Shown here: one piece after another, positions 6,849-14,146 of the stretch
Numbering within the stretch: the stretch's first letter is position 1
Layout: each line of letters opens with the position of its first letter
Source of the DNA: an uncultured Candidatus Saccharibacteria bacterium
GTDB lineage: Bacteria > Patescibacteriota > Saccharimonadia > Saccharimonadales > Saccharimonadaceae
DNA length: 15,618 bases
Direction of reading: 5' to 3'
NCBI GenBank assembly: GCA_937902525.1
Contig: CALEKV010000169.1
Span: 1-15,618 of the forward strand
Notes under the pieces: model-generated
What the model was told of the DNA's origin: nothing
What the model saw: only the letters and a program-made list of their open reading frames with translations
Database searches by the model: none
Translations under genes and position numbers: made by a program

Positions 6849-6956
6849 CGATTTTACGCCCACGCTAGAACCTATTTTAGCACCAAATGCGAGAAATGAG
6901 GTTCTCGGCGGGTCGCCCCCGACCCGCCGAGATATTGATACCCGAATAGATTGTGT
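6844..6956 (+). repeat. 113-bp inverted repeat IR2, left copy
   Basis: Matches the reverse complement of 7815-7927 with a single difference (ACCCG against ACCTG near 6942). It contains two consecutive hairpins: GAACCT (6868-6873) with AGGTTC (6899-6904), and the GC hairpin at 6904-6931. Confidence 0.96.
6904..6931. repeat. GC-rich perfect hairpin in IR2 left
   Basis: 12-bp arms CTCGGCGGGTCG and CGACCCGCCGAG around a CCCC loop. It is strikingly GC-rich within AT-rich sequence and conserved in both IR2 copies. No T tract follows, so it is not an obvious terminator; a protein-binding or single-strand structural role is possible. Confidence 0.9.
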
Positions 6957-6973
6957 ATGAATCTGTCTTGTTA

Positions 6974-7002
6974 TTGACAAAAGCATCTGTGTATGATAAA
7001 AT
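6974..7002 (+). promoter_or_regulatory. promoter of the passenger gene
   Basis: TTGACA (6974-6979), 17-bp spacer, TAAAAT (6997-7002). It lies just inside IR2. The ATG at 7010 begins 7 nt after the -10, so the mRNA should be leaderless. Confidence 0.85.
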
Positions 7003-7009
7003 TATGAGT

Positions 7010-7777
7010 ATGAGTATAGATCAGTTTCCGAATAATCCTAAAGAGTCACAGATTAATCCTAGTGAGCAAGCTCCTTCATCCGAGCAAATGGCAGCACTTA
7101 GAAATTCTCTGGATAACCTCTTTGGGCAGCTTAAACCACGCCGCGTAGAAGAGTGTGGCAACGGGTTTACAATCAAAAATTATGACGTTACAGCACCTAG
7201 TAGCGGCAAGTTCGTACATATATCTGCAGCCATGCTTCAACACGATGCAGCATCGAATCCAATACAACGAATCTACGTTTCTGTCGGTAGGGGTAGTGAA
7301 GAGGTTGGACCTGATATGTTTGATGATTTTGAATGCACTATTCAGGACACTGCGTCGCTAGATGGGCAAAAAATTGAAATTGGGGATGACGGTATAGCCA
7401 TCGTTGAGCCACGCGAAGCTATCCACTATATGGATAACGCAGCCATAGACGCAAGACGAGAAGAAATCTTGGAAGACAAGAACTTTGATAGTATCTCGTC
7501 AAGGGGCGTAGTTCTGCCTAACCTGCAACTAACGCCCAGCGGTGAGATATATCAAGATGGTGTTGAGGTCGCGGACAATTTTAGTCCAAAGTCACTTCCT
7601 GAGCTTGCGATAAGCAGTAGCTTTATGTTTAATACAGGCGAGGAAGCGGCCGAATTCCAGCGTAGCGTTGCTGCAAGCGAACAGGCACGTCGTGAAATTG
7701 GGACAGACTTGACCAGCGAGCGCATCAAGAAGCTTACTTATTTCTTAGATGAACTAGGGTATGAAGTCGGTGGGTAA
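7010..7777 (+). CDS. passenger protein of unknown function
   Basis: 255 residues, acidic and soluble, with no signal peptide, TM segment or motif I recognise. The N-terminal 40 residues are low-complexity (Pro, Ser, Gln, with SEQ repeated). The middle (about 45-150) alternates short hydrophobic strands and looks beta-rich, and the last 60 residues look helical (AAEFQRS...RIKKLTYFLDELGY). I chose ATG 7010 because it sits 7 nt after the -10; the in-frame ATG at 7004 would lie upstream of the transcript start, and a GTG at 6953 lies within IR2. It is the only gene in module 2, enclosed by IR2 copies and without a recombinase of its own. It could be element maintenance, immunity or regulatory cargo; nothing in the sequence decides. 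Confidence 0.75.
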   Translation: MSIDQFPNNPKESQINPSEQAPSSEQMAALRNSLDNLFGQLKPRRVEECGNGFTIKNYDVTAPSSGKFVHISAAMLQHDAASNPIQRIYVSVGRGSEEVGPDMFDDFECTIQDTASLDGQKIEIGDDGIAIVEPREAIHYMDNAAIDARREEILEDKNFDSISSRGVVLPNLQLTPSGEIYQDGVEVADNFSPKSLPELAISSSFMFNTGEEAAEFQRSVAASEQARREIGTDLTSERIKKLTYFLDELGYEVGG

Positions 7778-7814
7778 AATGACTAGGTTGCGCTATTCAG
7801 TTCATCCAATTTTG

Positions 7815-7927
7815 ACACAATCTATTCAGGTATCAATATCTCGGCGGGTCGGGGGCGACCCGCCGAGAACCTCATTTCTCGCATTTGGTGCTAAAATAGG
7901 TTCTAGCGTGGGCGTAAAATCGCACCA
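7815..7927 (-). repeat. 113-bp inverted repeat IR2, right copy
   Basis: Reverse complement of 6844-6956 with one mismatch. It ends in CACCA (7923-7927), matching the tRNA 3' end, next to the native terminator. Confidence 0.96.
7840..7867. repeat. GC-rich perfect hairpin in IR2 right
   Basis: Same 12-bp arms as 6904-6931 with a GGGG loop on the plus strand. It lies 62 nt after the passenger stop, where it could also stabilise that transcript's 3' end. Confidence 0.9.
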
Positions 7928-7931
7928 AATT

Positions 7932-7954
7932 AAAGCCTTAAGGGGGCTTTTTTT
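7932..7954 (+). terminator. displaced native tRNA-Leu terminator
   Basis: AAAGCC (7932-7937) pairs with GGCTTT (7945-7950), and the T tract runs to 7954. It starts 5 nt after CACCA, the spacing expected of a terminator directly behind the tRNA, from which it is now separated by 2.9 kb. It may now end the passenger transcript. Confidence 0.75.
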
Positions 7955-7970
7955 ATTAACACCAGCTTAG

Positions 7971-7978
7971 TGTATACT
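7971..7978 (+). promoter_or_regulatory. promoter -10 of the sortase gene
   Basis: TG-TATACT lies 23 nt before the ATG. A partial Shine-Dalgarno (AAGGTGAG, 7981-7988) is rather far upstream of the start. The -35 falls in the T tract of the displaced terminator. Confidence 0.5.
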
Positions 7979-8001
7979 AAAAGGTGAGTGGGATTTAGTT
8001 A

Positions 8002-9213
8002 ATGCAACCAAACAACGATGCAACACCAAACGCCAACGTCCCGGCACGGGGCACTAATTTGCGTCCTAGTATCCAAACAAGCAATCGGCAGCAGGCCGCT
8101 GCTCAACACGTTGTTCGCGGTCAAATTGACACTATCTACCAAAACGACCCCAACGCCACACAGCCAATCAAACAAGAACAAGCAACGCAAGGACGCCACG
8201 GAGCGATAGAATACAAACCCTCCAACCCAGAAGCGCCCAACCCTTACGAACGCACGCACGATGAAACCAAACATCAAATCAATCAAACAGCGTGGGACCG
8301 CTACCACAGCGCTTGGCAAAATTACTACCAACAATATTACGAACGCTATTATATAAGCCAGGTCTACCAAGCAAAAGTTAGCCTGGAGCAACAGGCCGCC
8401 CAGGCGCGCGCAGACACGCCAATCACTGAACAAGAGGCGATATACGAACTGCGCACTGATTTAATTTCAAAAGTTAAAAAACACGCCACTAAAGCTCGCA
8501 AAAGCCGTCATTTTTGGCCACTTGTATCTGCCTTGGCTGTTATGGGAGCGTTTATTTTATTGCAATACAATCAGGTGATAGGTGCCTACATTTATACCTA
8601 CATTCGCCCAGGCGGTTCGGGCGAAATTAACCATTTGGCAGACCCAACTGACAGCAGCACTATCACCCCCGACGACCGCTTGGTTATTCCGCGTATTGGA
8701 GTAAACGTACCAATCGTCTTTGATGCCGTTGCTAGCAACCAAGCGTCGCTCAACGCCGCCATGAATAAAGGCGTGGCCTGGTTTAACGTACGGCAAGCAC
8801 ATAGCAAACCAGGCGAAAACGGCAATTTTGTAGTTAGTGGCCATAGCAGTAACGACTGGGCAGAGGGCGGCGAATACAAGTTTGTGTTTGGACCGCTTGA
8901 GCAAATGCAGGTAGGGGACACTTACTATGTCAATTATCAACAGCACCGCTATATTTACAAAATCACCAGCACAAAAGTAGTCGCGCCAACCGACGTTGGG
9001 TCACTCACTACCGACAATTCAAAACCAATCATGACATTAATCACCTGTACGCCACTGGGAACAGACTGGAACCGTTTATTGGTATTTGCCGAACAAATCA
9101 GCCCAGACCCAAGCATAGCATCTACCCCCGCGACCAACACCAACACCGCAACATCAGAAATGCCCAAAAACGCACCAACTTTATTGGAAAAACTACTCGG
9201 CGCAACCAATTAG
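8002..9213 (+). CDS. sortase family transpeptidase with long cytoplasmic N-terminus
   Basis: 403 residues. The C-terminal sortase domain (about 225-370) has the catalytic triad: His281 in VVSGHSS, Cys349 in TLITCTP and Arg358 in NRLLVF. Sortases cleave a C-terminal sorting signal on secreted proteins and attach them to the cell surface or polymerise pili. A single TM segment (about 171-189) places the catalytic domain outside. The 165 residues before it are hydrophilic, rich in Gln, Asn and Pro, with a striking Tyr-rich helix (about 97-135); they have no signal peptide and should be cytoplasmic, which is much longer than in typical sortases. No substrate with an LPXTG-like motif is seen in the window. 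A further 30 residues after the domain are Thr/Asn/Pro-rich. It converges on the PEGA gene with 45 bp between and no clear terminator. Confidence 0.93.
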   Translation: MQPNNDATPNANVPARGTNLRPSIQTSNRQQAAAQHVVRGQIDTIYQNDPNATQPIKQEQATQGRHGAIEYKPSNPEAPNPYERTHDETKHQINQTAWDRYHSAWQNYYQQYYERYYISQVYQAKVSLEQQAAQARADTPITEQEAIYELRTDLISKVKKHATKARKSRHFWPLVSALAVMGAFILLQYNQVIGAYIYTYIRPGGSGEINHLADPTDSSTITPDDRLVIPRIGVNVPIVFDAVASNQASLNAAMNKGVAWFNVRQAHSKPGENGNFVVSGHSSNDWAEGGEYKFVFGPLEQMQVGDTYYVNYQQHRYIYKITSTKVVAPTDVGSLTTDNSKPIMTLITCTPLGTDWNRLLVFAEQISPDPSIASTPATNTNTATSEMPKNAPTLLEKLLGATN

Positions 9214-9258
9214 CTTATCCTTAAGAACCAATCCAAGCCCACGTTGAAACGACGAGCG

Positions 9259-10725
9259 CTAATCAATAATCATTCTTACCCTGGATTCACCAACCGTATC
9301 ACCAACCTGGGTGATTGCGTTGAAATATCGACCAGATTGCGACAGTGACACCTCGCCCGTCACGGCACCACCCATGATATCGTGACCATTAGTGCCATCA
9401 TAATCGTACATGCTCAGGGTTGAGCCCACACTGGTAACAAAGTGGAAATCGTCAATCCAATTAACGGGCTGGTGCAATGGTGCTTGCAAGGTCAGCTGAT
9501 GATACAGTCCCAAGTCTAAATCGTAAGTCGTAATTTGACTACCACCGACCGCATACATGAACCTACGTTGTCCAGGTGAAAAACCAATAGATTCAACCGG
9601 AAATTTTGCATCAATCTTTTCTATTTGCACAAAGGGTGCCGGGTTCACTGTGTCGCTGGCTGCTAGATCACCGGCATACACCATCACTGCACCACCGTGT
9701 GTAACCGCAATATAATTCTTACCTATATACTTATTGATAGCCATATGAAGCGCTGCAGAATCACCAGCAGGCGATTGGTACACCGCCCGCGGCGTGGCAC
9801 TATTAGCCGTCAGGTATCCAGCCATCCGCATACCCGTAGTTGCATCTGGCCTGCTAGAAAACACAATCGTGTCATTGTCATACATATTAAACTCATTCAC
9901 ATTATGTAACAGCGGGCCGCTCACAGTTTTTTGATTGATATTTGTGCGACGGACTTCATTGGTTGCTGTTAGCATAAACAGCGTATTTGTGTCCTCCCTT
10001 GAATACTGCACGTCAACCGCATCGATACCGAGCACTTTAGTAAGATTATTAGCCGTTTTGCCATCTGCCACATTAAACGATATCCACTCAACCTGATTAC
10101 CGTAGGTATGTTTTATCAGCACAGACCGATTATCATACGCCCAAGTATGCAGCTCGAAAGTCTGCGTTTCGGTTTCGGCAGGTGGCGTAAAAGCCGTAAC
10201 GGGTAGCGACACTTGGCGCGCCACTGGCTCGGTGCTATCAACACCCACCAGGGTAATAACTGGCTCTGCCGGTATTTGTATAATGGCAAACGTTTTTGCG
10301 TCATACGACACCTTTGCGCTACCAACCCCCGCTAATGGTGCCGCTAATTGGGGCGACAAACTTGTAGGCACTAACCGCACGTAATCCAACCACAATATCG
10401 TACCAGGGAATACCTTAACAGCTTTATTCCAGCTATGGTAGCCAGCCCTTTGCATGGAAACATCGTGGCTACCAGCGCTAACCGTCAGCTTACTTTGTGT
10501 CTTACTGGCCAACCTAGTTTGGTCAAGCCATACATCGGCACCGGTCGGCACGGAATTAAACTGCACCAGGCCGCCTTGTTCCACTTTGCCGTCAAATCGA
10601 TTAAACCGGTAGCCCTGGATAACCATATAGGTGCCGGCTACCAACAAAATAACTGCTAAAACCATCGACCCATAAATCACGGTCAAACGAATGCGCAGTG
10701 CGCGTTTTTTTGCTTTGCGGTTCAT
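9259..10725 (-). CDS. membrane-anchored PEGA-domain protein with propeller-like extracellular part
   Basis: 488 residues from ATG 10725. A basic N-terminus is followed by one TM segment (about 14-38). A PEGA domain (about 53-120: VQFNSVPTGADVWLD...LTVSAGSHDVSMQRAGY) is followed by about 350 residues of repeated beta-strand pattern resembling a beta-propeller. PEGA domains are extracellular, often tied to surface layers or cell envelope; this one probably faces out. Upstream in-frame ATGs at 10746 and 10794 are rejected because the TATAAT at 10743-10738 lies at or downstream of them. It is divergent from the DUF4367-like gene and convergent with the sortase, so a common role at the cell surface is plausible but not shown. 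Confidence 0.82.
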   Translation of the reverse strand: MNRKAKKRALRIRLTVIYGSMVLAVILLVAGTYMVIQGYRFNRFDGKVEQGGLVQFNSVPTGADVWLDQTRLASKTQSKLTVSAGSHDVSMQRAGYHSWNKAVKVFPGTILWLDYVRLVPTSLSPQLAAPLAGVGSAKVSYDAKTFAIIQIPAEPVITLVGVDSTEPVARQVSLPVTAFTPPAETETQTFELHTWAYDNRSVLIKHTYGNQVEWISFNVADGKTANNLTKVLGIDAVDVQYSREDTNTLFMLTATNEVRRTNINQKTVSGPLLHNVNEFNMYDNDTIVFSSRPDATTGMRMAGYLTANSATPRAVYQSPAGDSAALHMAINKYIGKNYIAVTHGGAVMVYAGDLAASDTVNPAPFVQIEKIDAKFPVESIGFSPGQRRFMYAVGGSQITTYDLDLGLYHQLTLQAPLHQPVNWIDDFHFVTSVGSTLSMYDYDGTNGHDIMGGAVTGEVSLSQSGRYFNAITQVGDTVGESRVRMIID

Positions 10726-10737
10726 AATATATGTTTT

Positions 10738-10743
10738 ATTATA
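10738..10743 (-). promoter_or_regulatory. -10 box of the PEGA gene
   Basis: TATAAT on the minus strand, 12 nt before ATG 10725, so the leader is only a few bases and carries no Shine-Dalgarno. Confidence 0.65.
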
Positions 10744-10811
10744 CATGCTTGCGCGCTCCGCTGGAATGGGATATGATATATCCATAAGCAACAAGGGGTA
10801 GCTAAGGGGAT

Positions 10812-11600
10812 ATGCAACACAAAAAAACCGTCACTATCAAAGGGGTAGTATACGAAATAGCCACAGGCAAACCGATTGCTAAAGCGGCTCCAACCAAGGC
10901 TGCCGCGCCGGTACACGACATAAAAAAATTCGCACGGCCAGCACCGCAAATCGCTGCTAAGCCCGATATCGCCCCTGTCGTAAACCCAGTCGTCAGCAAA
11001 GTTCATGCCGCGCAAGCGCAGCACACCCAGCCGCGCGCACTTAAGCCGGCCCATGTTATTAAGCAACAGGCCATCCAGCAAGCCCTAGAACAAGCCGGCA
11101 AACACTCACGCAAACCGCTAAAAGTCAAAAAAACTGTTTATAAGTTCCAAAAAATCACCAGGGTAGTCGCCATAGCAACCGCAGTACTGGTCGTTGGCGC
11201 CTGCCTCACATACCTCAGCATGCCCACAATCACTACCAATATTGCCGCCGCCCAGGCTGGCATTCGCGCTAGCTATCCTAGCTACGTTCCAACTGGCTAC
11301 CTACTTTCCGGCCCAGTCGCTTTTGATAATGGCATTGTCAGCATGCAATTTAAAGCCAACTCCGCCCCCGTATTCTATACCGTTCAGCAAGCCCGTTCCA
11401 CCTGGGACAGCAGCGCCGTCCGCGAAAACTACGTCACTCCTAACGCTAGCGATAAATACGTCACAGTGCAAACAAACGGCCTTACAATTTACACCTACGG
11501 TCAAAACGCTGCTTGGGTAAATGGCGGGATTTTTTACACCATTAGCGGCAACGCACCGCTCAGCCCGCAGCAAATCCAACACATCGCCACCAGCATGTAA
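10812..11600 (+). CDS. membrane-anchored protein with DUF4367-like C-terminal domain
   Basis: 262 residues. The N-terminal 115 are basic, rich in Ala, Lys, Gln and Pro, and probably cytoplasmic. One TM segment follows (about 118-136), then an extracellular domain (about 150-262). It has the pattern of DUF4367/MucB-like sensor domains: YVPTGYLLSGP, VFYTVQQ, LTIYTYGQNAAWVNGGIFYTISG and the ending LSPQQIQHIATSM. These domains often read out envelope state, but no anti-sigma region is visible here. The start is ATG 10812 after AAGGGG. A -10-like TATGAT lies at 10772-10777. It is divergent from the PEGA gene across 86 bp. Confidence 0.78.
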   Translation: MQHKKTVTIKGVVYEIATGKPIAKAAPTKAAAPVHDIKKFARPAPQIAAKPDIAPVVNPVVSKVHAAQAQHTQPRALKPAHVIKQQAIQQALEQAGKHSRKPLKVKKTVYKFQKITRVVAIATAVLVVGACLTYLSMPTITTNIAAAQAGIRASYPSYVPTGYLLSGPVAFDNGIVSMQFKANSAPVFYTVQQARSTWDSSAVRENYVTPNASDKYVTVQTNGLTIYTYGQNAAWVNGGIFYTISGNAPLSPQQIQHIATSM

Positions 11601-11606
11601 CGTTAG

Positions 11607-11622
11607 TGTGAACTGTATCACA
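11607..11622. promoter_or_regulatory. TGTGA-N6-TCACA palindrome
   Basis: A perfect inverted repeat with the half-sites and spacing of the CRP consensus, 6 nt after the previous stop and 35 nt before the HAD gene. It is followed by TTATTTTA, so it could equally be a weak terminator stem. No CRP-type regulator is visible in the window. Confidence 0.4.
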
Positions 11623-11657
11623 TTATTTTACCCTGTGCGCCGTTACCATAAGGGCAT

Positions 11658-12644
11658 ATGGCAGGCGGATATACACACCAATCAATCAACCGCGTTGGCG
11701 CCATGGCGGTGGCTGAAGGGCTAATAAATACCAGTGAAAACGACACGCTAGTTGGCATCGACCATACCAAGCGGGAAGTCATTGAAATACTCAGTCAAGT
11801 CGACCATATTTTTGCCGATGCCGACGGCACACTTGTCAGTGACGGCGCGGAGATATTTACTACTGATAAAATAAAACTCATCAGCCAGCTGACCAGTCTG
11901 GGCGTCGGCATTACTATCGTAACGGGCAAGCCGTTTGCTGAAGTCGTGCCATTAAGACAAACCCTGCCGGCTGATATCCCCATTAGTTTTATTTGCGAAA
12001 AGGGCGCATACAGTGTTCATTTTGGCACCACAGGCGCATGGCGCGAATTCATATTATCTAGCGCCGCGCAGGAACGCAGCGTCGCCGAGCTCCGAGAGCA
12101 ATTTGTCGTATTCGGTGGGGCGCTCATTAAAAAATACGGTAGCGACAAACTCGGGTTTGGCTGGGGTGGCAGCGGAGAGCACAAAAGCGTTATCAGCATC
12201 GATATTTTTGCAGGACAGCCACCGCAAAATTACTTATCATTACGCGGCAAAGAACGCGACGCGCACAAACTACAAGATACGGGACTTATTAAGCGTGTCG
12301 AACATGATATCAAACAATGGGTGAGCGACCAGCAACCGGACTGGCGTATTGTCCACATTGGTAACGCCAATACCGAAATCTCACCTGGAAGCATAGGTAA
12401 AAGCGAAGCCATCGTGGAATCCGCCGAATTTGGCGCCGCCCGCAAAGTGTTAATATTAGGCGACTCATCAAACGACCGCGGTATGTTTGCCCTGCGCGGT
12501 ACATTCCCAGGTAAAGTGCTCACGGGCCTTGTTTTACACCGTAAGGCCAGCCTACCACTCGTTGATAATGCCGACTTTATCACGTTTGGTATGGCCAATA
12601 GCAATCCAATTCTTAACGCAATTGTATATGCAAGGGGTAGATGA
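11658..12644 (+). CDS. HAD-superfamily hydrolase (Cof/sugar-phosphatase type)
   Basis: 328 residues with the four HAD motifs: DADGT with Asp54 and Asp56 (nucleophile and acid), TGKP with Thr89, the lysine in GKSEA, and GDSSNDRG with Asp269 and Asp273. A large cap domain lies between motifs II and III, as in Cof-type and sucrose- or mannosyl-phosphate phosphatases. It is probably a cytoplasmic sugar-phosphate phosphatase; the substrate cannot be named. The motif IV spelling DSSND is close to the usual DSxND. ATG 11658 is preceded by a -10-like TACCAT 8 nt upstream; ATG 11703 is an alternative start, since the first 45 residues carry no motif. Confidence 0.88.
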   Translation: MAGGYTHQSINRVGAMAVAEGLINTSENDTLVGIDHTKREVIEILSQVDHIFADADGTLVSDGAEIFTTDKIKLISQLTSLGVGITIVTGKPFAEVVPLRQTLPADIPISFICEKGAYSVHFGTTGAWREFILSSAAQERSVAELREQFVVFGGALIKKYGSDKLGFGWGGSGEHKSVISIDIFAGQPPQNYLSLRGKERDAHKLQDTGLIKRVEHDIKQWVSDQQPDWRIVHIGNANTEISPGSIGKSEAIVESAEFGAARKVLILGDSSNDRGMFALRGTFPGKVLTGLVLHRKASLPLVDNADFITFGMANSNPILNAIVYARGR

Positions 12645-12695
12645 ATTTAGGTGAGATAATTGACAAGGTGCGGGGCTCAACTTTTATATAGGATA

Positions 12696-12704
12696 TGCTA
12701 CAAT
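12696..12704 (+). promoter_or_regulatory. extended -10 of gltX (leaderless)
   Basis: TGC-TACAAT ends 7 nt before ATG 12712. A TTGACA at 12660-12665 is spaced for a different, weaker -10 near 12685. No Shine-Dalgarno lies ahead of the ATG. Confidence 0.65.
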
Positions 12705-12711
12705 AACAGAT

Positions 12712-14142
12712 ATGACCCAGACTATTCGCACCCGTTTTGCCCCAAGTCCTACCGGCTATATTCACGTTGGCAATGTCCGCGCCGCGCTGTTTCCGTATTT
12801 ACTGGCCCGCCAACAAAATGGCGCATTTATTCTGCGCATCGAAGACACAGACCAAGCCCGCTTTGTCGAAGGCGCCACCGACCTTATTTTAGACACGCTC
12901 GAATGGCTTGGCATAGATTGGGACGAAGGCCCGCGCAAAGGTGGCAATTACGGCCCGTACGTGCAAACGGAGCGCCGCGACCACTACATAAAATGGGCGC
13001 AACAATTAATCGATAAAGGCCTGGCCTATGCCGACCCTTACACACCAGAACAAGTACAAAGCTTCCGTGAAGAAGCCGTGGCTGCAAAAAAACCGTTTTT
13101 GTACCGCAATTACCGCCCACAAAACCCGCCCACATGGAACGGTACGCAGCCGCTCCGCTTTAAAGTCACCAATCCCAAACGCTACACCTGGAACGACCCG
13201 ATTATGGGCGAACTAAGCGCCGGATCAGAAGTATTAGACGATTTCATCTTGATTAAAGCCGACGGCCTACCGACCTACAACTTTGCCCACATCATAGACG
13301 ACGCCGAAATGGGCATTACGCACGTTATCCGCGGCCTGGAATACATCAGTAGCATCCCGCGCTACCTAAGCCTATATGAAGCGCTAGGGCTACCCGCGCC
13401 AGTGCTGGCTTGCATGCCGCACATCATGGCGCCCGACGGCAAAAAAAAGCTTGGCAAACGCGACGGCGCCAAAAGCGTCACCGATTACCGCACTGACGGC
13501 ATTTTACCAGAAGCCATGCTCAACTTTTTAGCAAGCATGGGCTGGAACGACGGCACCGAGCAAGAAATTTTTAGCAAAGATGAACTGATTGAAAAATTCA
13601 GCCTGGAGCGCGTGCAAAAAAGTGGCGCCCGCTTTGATGAACAGCGCCTGCTGTGGATGAACGGCCAGTGGATCCGCCGCCTAAACTTAGATGATTTATA
13701 CGCCCGGGTAACACCGTACTGGCCCGCAAGCGCCGCCAGTGCCAGTGAGCAGCACAAAAAGCAGGTGCTTGGGCTTGTTCAGGACCGCCTCAAAACACTG
13801 GCCGAACTTGCCGTTATGACCAAATACTTTTTTGAAGAGCCAGTGCCAAACAAGGAGCTTATAACAGGCAATAAGCAACTTGCAAAGCTAAGTGATAATG
13901 ATATTACACAGTTATTAACAGCCGCAAAAACCGCGCTTACGGCTACCGAATGGAACCCTGCTGCAATCCAAAACACGCTGAACACACTGCTTGAACAAAC
14001 TGGCCAAAAACCTGGCACTTTGTTTAGCCTTATCCGTATTACCACCACTTGGGCGCCGTTCAGCCCACAGCTAAACGACACCTTAGCGCTGCTTGGCCGC
14101 GACCGCACATTCCAGCGTCTTGAGCAAGCTATCAATCTGTAA
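12712..14142 (+). CDS. gltX: glutamyl-tRNA synthetase
   Basis: 476 residues, normal for bacterial GluRS, a class I synthetase that charges tRNA-Glu with glutamate in the cytoplasm. The HIGH-type motif is PSPTGYIHVGN (HVGN at 18-21) and the KMSKS-type motif is KLGKR (246-250). The RIEDTD, NYRP and LRFK segments and the FILIKADGLPTYNFAHIIDD stretch (written as two parts: FILIKADG and LPTYNFAHIIDD) are characteristic. The anticodon-binding C-terminal helical region is complete. The ATG is fixed by the family start TIRTRFAPSPTG and lies 7 nt after an extended -10, so the mRNA is probably leaderless. A promoter for the next gene begins 5 nt after the stop. Whether it is discriminating for tRNA-Glu over tRNA-Gln cannot be judged here. 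Confidence 0.97.
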   Translation: MTQTIRTRFAPSPTGYIHVGNVRAALFPYLLARQQNGAFILRIEDTDQARFVEGATDLILDTLEWLGIDWDEGPRKGGNYGPYVQTERRDHYIKWAQQLIDKGLAYADPYTPEQVQSFREEAVAAKKPFLYRNYRPQNPPTWNGTQPLRFKVTNPKRYTWNDPIMGELSAGSEVLDDFILIKADGLPTYNFAHIIDDAEMGITHVIRGLEYISSIPRYLSLYEALGLPAPVLACMPHIMAPDGKKKLGKRDGAKSVTDYRTDGILPEAMLNFLASMGWNDGTEQEIFSKDELIEKFSLERVQKSGARFDEQRLLWMNGQWIRRLNLDDLYARVTPYWPASAASASEQHKKQVLGLVQDRLKTLAELAVMTKYFFEEPVPNKELITGNKQLAKLSDNDITQLLTAAKTALTATEWNPAAIQNTLNTLLEQTGQKPGTLFSLIRITTTWAPFSPQLNDTLALLGRDRTFQRLEQAINL

Positions 14143-14146
14143 ATTA

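Larger units (their letters stand above)
5011..7927. mobile_element. composite insertion at tRNA-Leu: recombinase module plus passenger module
   Basis: 2.9 kb separates the tRNA CCA end from the hairpin-T-tract at 7932-7954, probably the tRNA's native terminator. A CACCA borders both ends (5006-5010 and 7923-7927). Inside are two abutting modules. Module 1 (5006-6848) is bounded by 157-bp inverted repeats and encodes a serine recombinase. Module 2 (6844-7927) is bounded by 113-bp inverted repeats and encodes one unknown protein. The modules share TGGTG at 6844-6848. Module 1 is AT-rich compared with flanking genes. Integration of serine recombinase elements at tRNA ends is established; long inverted repeats around each module are not typical of integrases that use short att sites. 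The exact mobile unit (module 1, both, or each separately) cannot be decided from one sequence. Confidence 0.75.

Noticed and set aside
6953-7009. GTG 6953 or ATG 7004 as start of the passenger gene
   Set aside because: GTG 6953 lies in IR2 and both codons precede the expected transcript start set by TTGACA-N17-TAAAAT.
5006-7927. CRISPR array or integron-like attC array
   Set aside because: The repeats are two unrelated pairs in inverted orientation, not short regularly spaced direct repeats, and there is no cas gene or tyrosine integrase.
7999-8433. 144-residue hydrophobic frame on the minus strand
   Set aside because: It is antisense to the sortase N-terminus, whose codon pattern creates the apparent hydrophobicity; no promoter or ribosome binding site supports it.
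10726-10794. Upstream starts (10746, 10794) for the PEGA gene
   Set aside because: The TATAAT at 10743-10738 lies at or downstream of them, and MNRKAKKR at 10725 is a typical basic pre-TM start.
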